From Pseudomonadota bacterium (GTDB taxonomy: Bacteria > Pseudomonadota > Gammaproteobacteria > Burkholderiales > Burkholderiaceae_C), in NCBI GenBank assembly GCA_021848345.1, contig JAJZUV010000001.1, forward strand, positions 186,001 to 250,000: DNA of 64,000 bases. The letters run 5' to 3'. The notes beneath the pieces are model-generated. The model ran no database searches, was not told the DNA's origin, and saw only the letters and a list, made by a program, of their open reading frames with translations. How positions within the stretch are numbered: the first letter of the stretch is position 1; each line of letters starts with the position of its first letter. Positions 30,453 through 37,467 of the stretch are shown here, piece by piece. The translations under genes were made by a program, and so were the position numbers.

Positions 30453-31364
30453 CTAGGCCTGCTTGGCCGGCTTGGCCGGCTTGGCCTGCCTGGGCCCTCC
30501 TGTAGCCTCCGCAGCCCGGGTGAACGGCCGGATGATCGCGTCAACGTCCTGCTGGGAGAGCTCTGGGAGGTGGTGCATGTCCTCGGCGTCTAGCTGCACC
30601 CATGTGCGCTGGTCCTTCCGGAAGTGCCACTTCGGAATCCTGGTGCGAGTAAAGCTCTTGCGCCACTGAGCCAGCAGCGACGGATCGCAGTAGATCAGCA
30701 GGCCGGTGAACTTGCGCTCCGTGATGTTGGCGAGGGCGTTCCGGTAGTAGGCGCAGAACAGATCGATATCACGGGCGTTTTTGCGCGAAAACTCGACCTC
30801 GATCCAATACTGGCTGACTTTTCGACTAGCCGGGAAGTCCTTGGCGCGCAAATTAACGATCGCATCGGGGATCTTGCTCGGGCGCTTGCCAAGTGGGACT
30901 CGCTCGAGATCGTCAGCCAGCTCCAGGCCCTCGATCCGGGGCCCATAGCGGCGCATCAAGTGAGCGAGCTGGTACTGCAACTGCAGGTCGTGCTCGAAGC
31001 GAGCCTCCCGGATGCGGTAGTCGGGGCGATCAGGCAAGGCGAAGAAGTTCGACAGGCACATCGCAAGGTGGCCGTGGTCGCTCCGGCCAATCTCCTGCCA
31101 GTGGCGCGCCAGCAGCGTGAGCCCCTCCTTGCTGAGCGTGACGTAGTAGCGAACCGGCGCAAAGAGCGGGTTCGGGACCGGGTGCTCGACCAGGAGCCCC
31201 TGCTCGATCAACTTGCGTATCAAGCCATTGCCACCCAGGAGCAGGTCAATCAGGGCCGTGGCACTCCAGCGGAAGCGGGCTACCCACAGAAGGGCTGTCA
31301 GCGCCTTCGCCCGATGGCGTGCACGGGTATTCAGGCGATGGTGTTCTTGCGGCAAATTGCTCAT
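30453..31364 (-). CDS. Winged-helix, replication-relaxation-like protein
   Basis: RAKALTALLWVARFRWSATALIDLLLGGNGLIRKLIEQGLL wHTH-like start and KIPDAIV...YWIEVEFSRKNARDIDLF (possible PD-(D/E)XK-like core); Lys/Pro-rich tail AKPAKPAKQA. Confidence 0.55.
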   Translation of the reverse strand: MSNLPQEHHRLNTRARHRAKALTALLWVARFRWSATALIDLLLGGNGLIRKLIEQGLLVEHPVPNPLFAPVRYYVTLSKEGLTLLARHWQEIGRSDHGHLAMCLSNFFALPDRPDYRIREARFEHDLQLQYQLAHLMRRYGPRIEGLELADDLERVPLGKRPSKIPDAIVNLRAKDFPASRKVSQYWIEVEFSRKNARDIDLFCAYYRNALANITERKFTGLLIYCDPSLLAQWRKSFTRTRIPKWHFRKDQRTWVQLDAEDMHHLPELSQQDVDAIIRPFTRAAEATGGPRQAKPAKPAKQA

Positions 31365-31422
31365 GGTGACCTCCGATTGCTTCGGTCTAGGCCGCCAGAA
31401 ATTCATCTGCGAGGAATTGGCG

Positions 31423-31495
31423 CCACTGGATCACCCTGCTGGATTCCCAGCCCAGCGGCTGATCCAGTGGTGAGGGCGTATCCAATCCAGTGGTG
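31423..31495. promoter_or_regulatory. Iteron-like repeats upstream of the replication-relaxation-like gene
   Basis: CCACTGGATCA (31423-31433), inverted match TGATCCAGTGG (31460-31470), and direct copy ATCCAGTGGTG at 31462-31472 and 31485-31495. Confidence 0.6.
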
Positions 31496-31499
31496 CAGA

Positions 31500-32170
31500 G
31501 GGGCTTCGGGCCGCTTCGCGACCCTGCGCAGCACGGGACCGACCGCACCCCTCTCGCCCCTGACGGTGCGAGTCGCCTTGGGGGCGACCGGGGTGCTCGG
31601 CGGGCTGGACGCCCTCCGTCCGGTCCCATGCTTTGCCTACGCTCGCCGCTGGCGAGCTGCGCGCTGCGTTGCAGCTTGCGGGGCCGACGCGCTGCCGCGC
31701 GTGAAAAGCGCTTCGCAGACTGCGCTCGATCGTTCCTGGCGGCCCGACCGAGCTGGCCCCTGGACGGGGCGCCTTGCGGCGTCCGAAGCGCTTTTCACGC
31801 GCGCCATCGCGTCGGCCGGGCTCCGCCCCCACCCAGGACCGCTGCTCTGGGGAGCAGCTTGCTCCGCTTGCTACGGTCGCCTGCCGGCTTCCTCCGCAAG
31901 TCTCCGCATCCAGGGCGGCCCCCCCGCCCTGAGCACTTCGTCGCTCAGGGAAGTTCGTGCTGGACGCACGAACCTCCACCAGCCAGCCCCCAGTAGCTTC
32001 GCGCTAGGGCCAGCCGACAAACGACCGATCTGGTCAGCCTGGCGTTGCCGCTGCTCGCACGGCTTGCATGAGACGCCCACGCCACCGGCTCCACCCGGCC
32101 TGCCGGGCTCGCGGGGGTTGGCGCTTGACGCACCAACCCCCAGCACTTCCGCTCCAGGCTCGCCCGAAGA
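31500..32170. other. Hairpin-dense non-coding region
   Basis: Series of short GC-rich inverted repeats plus a 34-bp inverted repeat (31682-31715 / 31784-31817, two mismatches); no plausible protein on either strand. Confidence 0.55.
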
Positions 32171-32592
32171 ACGATGGGCAGCGCGCCAGCTTTACTAAGC
32201 CGGTGGGATGGGCCAAAACGCCTCCAGGGACGGCACATGGCTTGCGATGCGCGCCGCAGCGTCCGATGGACGAGCGCGACGAGCGAGCTCTGCATTGACT
32301 TGCCCTGGCAGATCAGCGGTAGCAAGTAGCACTGGCTGCCGTCGCGCGAGTGACCACGCCTGTCACAGACCGATACCCGGAAGTTCGACAGGTCTGTTCC
32401 GATCACTGACAATCGAGGCGACTTCGGTGCCGCAAGTGAACTTTTCCCACCGACAGCCGCCTCAGCCAACCGCTTCGGTACTATAGCAATTGTTGAAGAT
32501 CCGTTTTTCAGGGGTGGTTTTTCTGCGGGATGGTTTATCTGACTGAGTGCTCTGCATAACCTCATCTCGATTTAACGTTCTTTGGAGGTCAC

Positions 32593-33342
32593 GTGAGCTG
32601 GTGTGACAAAGTGGCATCTCGGCCTACTGTTGGCTTCACATTCGAGAAAAATTTTCGACCGAGCGCAGAGCTTTTATCCTCCCTGATACCCGTCCTAGAT
32701 AAACTTGCCGGTCAGGTGGTGGATAAATTCACACTGACTAAGCAAGAGACTTTTGCCATCGAATTTATTACGGACAGTGGATTTAGATATACTGCCGACC
32801 CCGCGAGGGTGGCAGTGGAATTTCAACATCGTTTGAAGGTCAGGAATATTAGTGGGGCGGCTCCTGAGGCGCAGCTCATTTCACGGCAGGAGCCGTATAC
32901 GAAACTTCTCCAAGATGTGGGGCAGAGAGCAATAGAAGCGGCTGAGCTATTGGTTTCGCCCGAGCGACCTCTCAAACGAATGGGGGTGGTTTCTTCAACT
33001 ATGGTGGATGAGCCTGACGTGCCACCTGGAATTCTCCGCGGTATTGCTTACCTAAACAGGCCCTGGGGTCGTGATGTCCCGCACTACACTTTTCAGGTTG
33101 TGGCGTCTTTACAAGAAACTGATGAGTGGCGGGATCAATGTGTGCATGTGATTTCGAAAGCTGAGACGGATGAGGGTCTGATAAATTTAATGTTTGATTA
33201 TCAGCGAATCTTTAAAGCTCCGAAGGATCGACGTTCTGTTCGCGCTGCGCTCATGGGCCTACAGGCGGCTGCGCTAAACTATTTTGAAGATCTAGCACAG
33301 GGGGATATGTTCGATGCGTCTGACGATATCTCAGCCAGCTAA
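32593..33342 (+). CDS. Hypothetical protein, first gene of low-GC HNH operon
   Basis: 249 aa, GTG start preceded by GGAGG; visibly lower GC than flanks; no family recognised with confidence. Confidence 0.7.
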   Translation: MSWCDKVASRPTVGFTFEKNFRPSAELLSSLIPVLDKLAGQVVDKFTLTKQETFAIEFITDSGFRYTADPARVAVEFQHRLKVRNISGAAPEAQLISRQEPYTKLLQDVGQRAIEAAELLVSPERPLKRMGVVSSTMVDEPDVPPGILRGIAYLNRPWGRDVPHYTFQVVASLQETDEWRDQCVHVISKAETDEGLINLMFDYQRIFKAPKDRRSVRAALMGLQAAALNYFEDLAQGDMFDASDDISAS

Positions 33343-33778
33343 AGATGCGCTGCTCCCAGGGGCTGGGGAGGCAGCCAACACTTTTGGGGTGAATACTTAT
33401 GCCGCGTCCACTTTGGAAGATGCGCCAGGAGGAAATTTCGCCGGTTTTAATATCGAATCTAGTGTCGACGCTCGTGTAGAGACCAAAGCCTTGATGCGGG
33501 CGATAATCAATAGGCGCTACAGCGACGACGAGCGTCAAAAATTGCTCGCGGAGCGCCAAGGTATTATCGAAAAACAATTCGCTGGGTTGGCTTCTCGCAG
33601 CGATTTAAATCGAGTCGAATACATAAACTGGACTCTCGACCAAATTGAGGATGCTCGCCATGGCGCTGCCCTCGACCGCTTGGAGGCGTCAATAGCTCGA
33701 TACGAGTCCTTCCTTGAGGGTGTGGAGCGACTGACGCAGGACGTTCATCGTGCTTCTATGACGCGCCGCAAGAGATGA
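33314..33778 (+). CDS. Hypothetical helical protein, second gene of HNH operon
   Basis: Overlaps upstream gene by 29 nt and downstream gene by 4 nt; C-terminal half predicted helical/charged. Confidence 0.7.
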   Translation: MRLTISQPAKDALLPGAGEAANTFGVNTYAASTLEDAPGGNFAGFNIESSVDARVETKALMRAIINRRYSDDERQKLLAERQGIIEKQFAGLASRSDLNRVEYINWTLDQIEDARHGAALDRLEASIARYESFLEGVERLTQDVHRASMTRRKR

Positions 33779-34566
33779 GCGTGAGCAAGGACGCTAGCGG
33801 TGATGCAGTTGCCCCAGCCACCGGGCATGATCTCATCGTGCGGACCGCAGATGTCCCAGTCTACTCGGATTATTCAAAGTATCGGCGGTATTTAAGGCAC
33901 GATTTCTATTATTCGTGCGCGTACTGTACAATTACCGAAGCCGAGGCGGAGGCATTGCGATTTACAATCGATCATTATGAGCCTGTCAGCGCGATGCCTG
34001 AGCTGCGGGCAGTTTATACGAACCTAATGTATGCCTGCGACGAGTGCAATGCGCGGAAGGGGGATTTGTTTCCGCCGCCAGGCGCTAGGCAGGACGGATA
34101 TCGATTTTTCCGTCCGGATATGGATCGGACGAGTGAGCACTTTTCGGCTCAAGGTAGTGCTGTAAGTCATAAAAGCAAAACTGGCTTTTACACGATTACA
34201 GCTCTTAGCCTCAACCGGAGAGCTCTCCGTCGTATTCGTGAGCTTCGACTTCGCCTCAAATTGTGCGACGAGTACGTCAGCGAGGGCATTCGAGCGCTGA
34301 GGGATATAAAAATTGACCAATTGCACCCAGAGCTCAGGGCGAAGGCTTCTCGTTGGATAAAGGAGGCGTCAGATCTAAATGAGCGATTGATCGATGAGAT
34401 TAATGAGGTCTTAAGGGCGGCGGCGCGATCTTCGTTGATCGTTGACGAAGAGCCAGCGGACACGGATGATGATACTTTAAGGCGAGACGATCTAAAGAGG
34501 GTTGAGGGGTTATACCCAGGGCAGTGGCGCGGCAGGGGGCATAGAAAAAAGAAGAAACGTAACTAG
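33775..34566 (+). CDS. HNH endonuclease-family protein, third gene of operon
   Basis: CAYC...FTIDHYEPVS...YTNLMYACDECNARKGD HNH/zinc-binding pattern; basic tail RGRGHRKKKKRN. Confidence 0.8.
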   Translation: MSVSKDASGDAVAPATGHDLIVRTADVPVYSDYSKYRRYLRHDFYYSCAYCTITEAEAEALRFTIDHYEPVSAMPELRAVYTNLMYACDECNARKGDLFPPPGARQDGYRFFRPDMDRTSEHFSAQGSAVSHKSKTGFYTITALSLNRRALRRIRELRLRLKLCDEYVSEGIRALRDIKIDQLHPELRAKASRWIKEASDLNERLIDEINEVLRAAARSSLIVDEEPADTDDDTLRRDDLKRVEGLYPGQWRGRGHRKKKKRN

Positions 34567-34602
34567 ATCAGCCGAAGAGACCTTCAGGGGAACTCATGGT
34601 GT

Positions 34603-34771
34603 TCATGGCTCCAGCGCGATGGTCCAGTTCGCATCTTCGTTGCGCATCGCACCCCACCCGATGCTAGAAGTGGGCACCCGAGCGGTGCCCATTTTTTTGC
34701 CCGCCGCGGCCGCCAGCAGCGCGGCGTTGGGCCCCTGCATCCGTACCACCTCGCCGTCGAAGGTGATCTCG
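34603..34771 (-). pseudogene. 3' remnant of a second large serine recombinase gene with att-site copy
   Basis: Encodes EITFDGEVVRMQGPNAALLAAAAGKKMGTARVPTSSIGWG, matching the C-terminus of the intact recombinase; 6 of 7 nucleotide differences synonymous. Confidence 0.82.
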
Positions 34772-34850
34772 TCTACGACTTGGCGATGGAATATGCCCTG
34801 AGAGGCAAGCGGTGGGCGGCATGATCGAGACGGCACTCCGGCCCTGAGGC

Positions 34851-35168
34851 TTATGAGTGTGTACGCAGCCAGTCTTTCAGGGCCTCATCCATGCGCCCTT
34901 GCCACCCGGGGCCGGAAGCGCGGAAACTGCTGACCACATCGGGTGACAGGCGGATGGTGATGCGCTCCTTGGTCGGCGCCTTCTGCGGGCCTCGCACACC
35001 GGCGCGACGATTCATCGCGAGGAGCTCTCCATACAGCGTCGGCGGCAGCACGTCCTGCGCCGCTCGGAACTCGGCGACATCGTCGCGATCGAGCTCGCGC
35101 ACTTCTCCATCGGCACCCACCAACGGCAAGCGTGGCTTGGGTGGCTTGCGACTACCGTGCGGCTTCAT
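34851..35168 (-). CDS. brnA: BrnA-like antitoxin
   Basis: ITIRLSPDVVSSFRASGPGWQGRMDEALKDWLRTH is a BrnA-type RHH C-terminus; adjacent BrnT remnant. Confidence 0.8.
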   Translation of the reverse strand: MKPHGSRKPPKPRLPLVGADGEVRELDRDDVAEFRAAQDVLPPTLYGELLAMNRRAGVRGPQKAPTKERITIRLSPDVVSSFRASGPGWQGRMDEALKDWLRTHS

Positions 35169-35325
35169 AGTGGCTCACCTCTCGTGGGTTCGCTTTGCGC
35201 AAGCTGATCACACGAATGCCCTCGCGGATCGGCGTGAAGCAAAGCACATGCAAGCGTCCGTCGATCTGCCCGAGCGCCACGTAACGCGGCTCGGGGTAGG
35301 CCTTTCGGGCAGATTGTATGCACAA
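35155..35325 (-). pseudogene. brnT: Truncated BrnT toxin gene (C-terminal part only)
   Basis: Minus strand encodes KAYPEPRYVALGQIDGRLHVLCFTPIREGIRVISLRKANPREVSHYE, the BrnT C-terminus, without an N-terminal half. Confidence 0.7.
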
Positions 35326-35424
35326 TCCGTCACGACGGCAGGCTCAGCACCAGGGCCCTTTCGTCGCTAGGGCGATCACCCAGTTGGCATCTTCGTCCCG
35401 CCCCGGACCCCACGAATGAAAGCC

Positions 35425-35458
35425 GAAAGCCCAGGCATCCCCGGGCTTTCGCATTTTT
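35425..35458. terminator. Strong hairpin with flanking T tract
   Basis: CGAAAGCCC-AGGCATCC-CCGGGCTTTCG followed by CATTTTTGG. Confidence 0.6.
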
Positions 35459-35465
35459 GGCCGCC

Positions 35466-35690
35466 TCATCCGTGGTTTTCGGTCGTGGGCGTGGCCTGGT
35501 GGTAGCGCACCTGCCATCGACCGTCGACGCGCAGCCACAGGGAACAGCGGCGTGCATGCCTGATGTCCGAACCGTCCGCCAGACGTTCGTCCGTGCGGTA
35601 GGTCAGCAGCGCAGCGTCGTTCGCCATTCCGCGGGCGCGTGCCACATGCCCAAGGGCGCGGATGATCTCGTCGGAGTCCCCGTCGGTGAA
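35466..35690 (-). pseudogene. DUF4440/SnoaL-like protein, C-terminal fragment
   Basis: DAALLTYRTDERLADGSDIRHARRCSLWLRVDGRWQVRYHQATP resembles the C-terminus of DUF4440 proteins; a normal N-terminus is absent in frame. Confidence 0.5.
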
Positions 35691-35892
35691 CACGGCCGTG
35701 ATCGGCCCGGGCCCCGAGATGCGAAGCAGGAGTGGCCGGTCGCGCGGTATCCGCGATTGCGTTGATCGAATCAGCGGCGGCTGCCCTGGGCGGCTGGCTC
35801 GTGCGTGCGGCGCCGACGCGCGTGAGGCACTACTCCCAGGGGCAGGGACGATCGACGAGCACATCCATCATGCCAATTCCGCACCAACGCGA

Positions 35893-35919
35893 CCGCCTCC
35901 GGCATTTCAACAGTCTGCT
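35893..35919 (-). repeat. Dispersed 27-nt motif, copy 2
   Basis: Reverse complement AGCAGACTGTTGAAATGCCGGAGGCGG, 24/27 identical to 9297-9323. Confidence 0.7.
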
Positions 35920-35990
35920 CGTATGATCGCCGCGATCAACTCCCGCACTTTGCGATGAGAGCCCGTACCTCGCGGCCGTGGAACCGTCGC

Positions 35991-36413
35991 TCAGGACCGA
36001 CGATCCCGTTTCATCCTGGCCTGGGATTCCTGTTGCTGCTGCGCGGCAACGGACAGGGTCGCGGTCGGGCGCGCGACAAGCCGGGCAAGGCCGATCGGAT
36101 CGCCACTCTGCTCGCACCAGCCGTAAGTTCCGTCCTGAACCCGCACCAGGGCCTGCTCGATGGCGTGCAGCTGCTTCAGTTCACGGCCGCGAATGTGCAA
36201 CTCCAGAGCGTGGTCCTCCTCTAGCGAGGCGCGGTCCGATGGATCCGGCGTCGCCGCGAGTTCCCTGAGTTCGGAGACGGTGGTCTGCGCCGCCTTCAGC
36301 AACACGTTGCGCTCGCGCTCCAGGACCTCGCGGAAGTAGGCAAGCTGGTCGCTGCACATGTACTGTCTGGCCGATATTCCGGCGGGCAACTCGGATTCCC
36401 AGGTACCGTCCAT
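35991..36413 (-). CDS. DksA/TraR-family protein lacking most zinc-finger cysteines
   Basis: YFREVLERERNVLLKAAQTTVSELRELAATPDPSDRASLEEDHALELHIRGRELKQLHAIEQALVRVQDGTYGWCEQSGDPIGLARLVARPTATLSVAAQ; DPSDRA coiled-coil tip motif. Confidence 0.87.
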   Translation of the reverse strand: MDGTWESELPAGISARQYMCSDQLAYFREVLERERNVLLKAAQTTVSELRELAATPDPSDRASLEEDHALELHIRGRELKQLHAIEQALVRVQDGTYGWCEQSGDPIGLARLVARPTATLSVAAQQQQESQARMKRDRRS

Positions 36414-36525
36414 CGCACACCTCCCTCGGAACGAGGCGTCCCGTGTCCGCATGATGCGCCACTTCTGTGTCAAGGCACATGGCTCCGAGGTCGAGATGCC
36501 CTGACCACGGCCCGGCAGGCAGGGC

Positions 36526-36864
36526 TCAGTGCCGCCGGCGACCGCGCTCGAATGCCGCAAGAGACCATTGCGCCACGTCTTCAGGCGTTACGTCGACCAT
36601 GGTTTCGAGGTCGAGGGTCCTCATGCTGGACCAGCTCCCACCATCCGTGGCGCGAAACAGCGTCCCCGTGACCACGTCCGCCCATGAGCGAGTCAGCTCG
36701 ATGTTCAGCAGCGCGTAGATGCGCCCGTCACCGGCGCGCGCGTAGCGCTGCACGTAGATCGATCTCGTGAACCAATCCGGCAGCTTGCCCTTGCGCGGAA
36801 GAAGCCCGATCAGCCTGGTGGAGGCTTCGCTGAGGTAGTGTGGATTGCTTGCATACACGCTCAC
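36526..36864 (-). CDS. Hypothetical protein
   Basis: 112 aa ORF with plausible composition (MSVYASNPHYLSEASTRLIGLLPRKGKLPDWFTRSIYVQRYARAGDGRIYALLNIELTRSW). Confidence 0.5.
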   Translation of the reverse strand: MSVYASNPHYLSEASTRLIGLLPRKGKLPDWFTRSIYVQRYARAGDGRIYALLNIELTRSWADVVTGTLFRATDGGSWSSMRTLDLETMVDVTPEDVAQWSLAAFERGRRRH

Positions 36865-37003
36865 GGCAGTTCCCTTGGTGGCGCGGCATGCGGTCCATTC
36901 CTTCCCGGAGCGCCGGCCTGGTCGCGCAATACTGCGAATTCTTCGCTCTGCCTCTGCCTGGGCGAAGGCAACGGCGTCAGACTACACTGTTTTCAAGTCG
37001 ACG

Positions 37004-37039
37004 CGCGCTTACGCGCACCGGGCGGTGCGCGTAAGCGCG
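37004..37039. repeat. 16-bp perfect inverted repeat hairpin
   Basis: CGCGCTTACGCGCACC-GGGC-GGTGCGCGTAAGCGCG. Confidence 0.85.
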
Positions 37040-37187
37040 GTGAGCCGAGTCGCTGCGTCGAGCATGCGGAGCGAGGAATCAGGTCGGTGCTGATCAGACC
37101 GGGAGCGGTGGCTGGCGCTGGCCCGCGGGAACGCCTCGAGCGCTTCGAAAAATTCAGTCGACACGGATTGACAGGAGGCGCAGCATC

Positions 37188-37331
37188 ATGCCCAAGGGAA
37201 TGCAACGCGGCAACCGGGAAGCCAAGAAGCCGAAGAAGGACCATTCGACGCCCAAGGCGCCGGCGGCTGGGAGTGAGCCTGTCGTGCGTCCGCCAGCTCC
37301 GCTCGTGGCGGACCGACGCAAGAAGAAGTAG
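37188..37331 (+). CDS. Small basic protein (47 aa)
   Basis: MPKGMQRGNREAKKPKKDHSTPKAPAAGSEPVVRPPAPLVADRRKKK with upstream AGGAGG. Confidence 0.6.
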   Translation: MPKGMQRGNREAKKPKKDHSTPKAPAAGSEPVVRPPAPLVADRRKKK

Positions 37332-37467
37332 CACGCTGGCGCCGGACACCCTGCCGGCTCCCGGATTCGAATGGCTGGCCGGGAAATCCTGAACGGCGCA
37401 GGCCGCATCTTCGTGCCGCCCCGCGCCGCGACGAATGCGTCGTCGACGGCGCGGTTATCGCCGGGCC

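Noticed and set aside
31400-32480. Retron or diversity-generating retroelement
   Set aside because: The non-coding hairpins prompted this idea, but no reverse transcriptase motif occurs anywhere in the window.
31490-32565. ORFs in the hairpin region (31490..31996 +, 31431..31979 -, 31945..32565 -, 30624..32198 +)
   Set aside because: Compositional, no recognisable domain, and punctuated by inverted repeats; treated as non-coding.
32593-34566. Calling the HNH operon Septu, Zorya or a restriction-modification system
   Set aside because: No PtuA-like ATPase, no ZorAB motor/ZorC, and no methyltransferase motifs in the operon; only the HNH domain is shared.
34640-34700. Second tRNA-His gene at the right repeat
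   Set aside because: Only the last few tRNA bases (CACCCCA) and the terminator are duplicated; no cloverleaf upstream.
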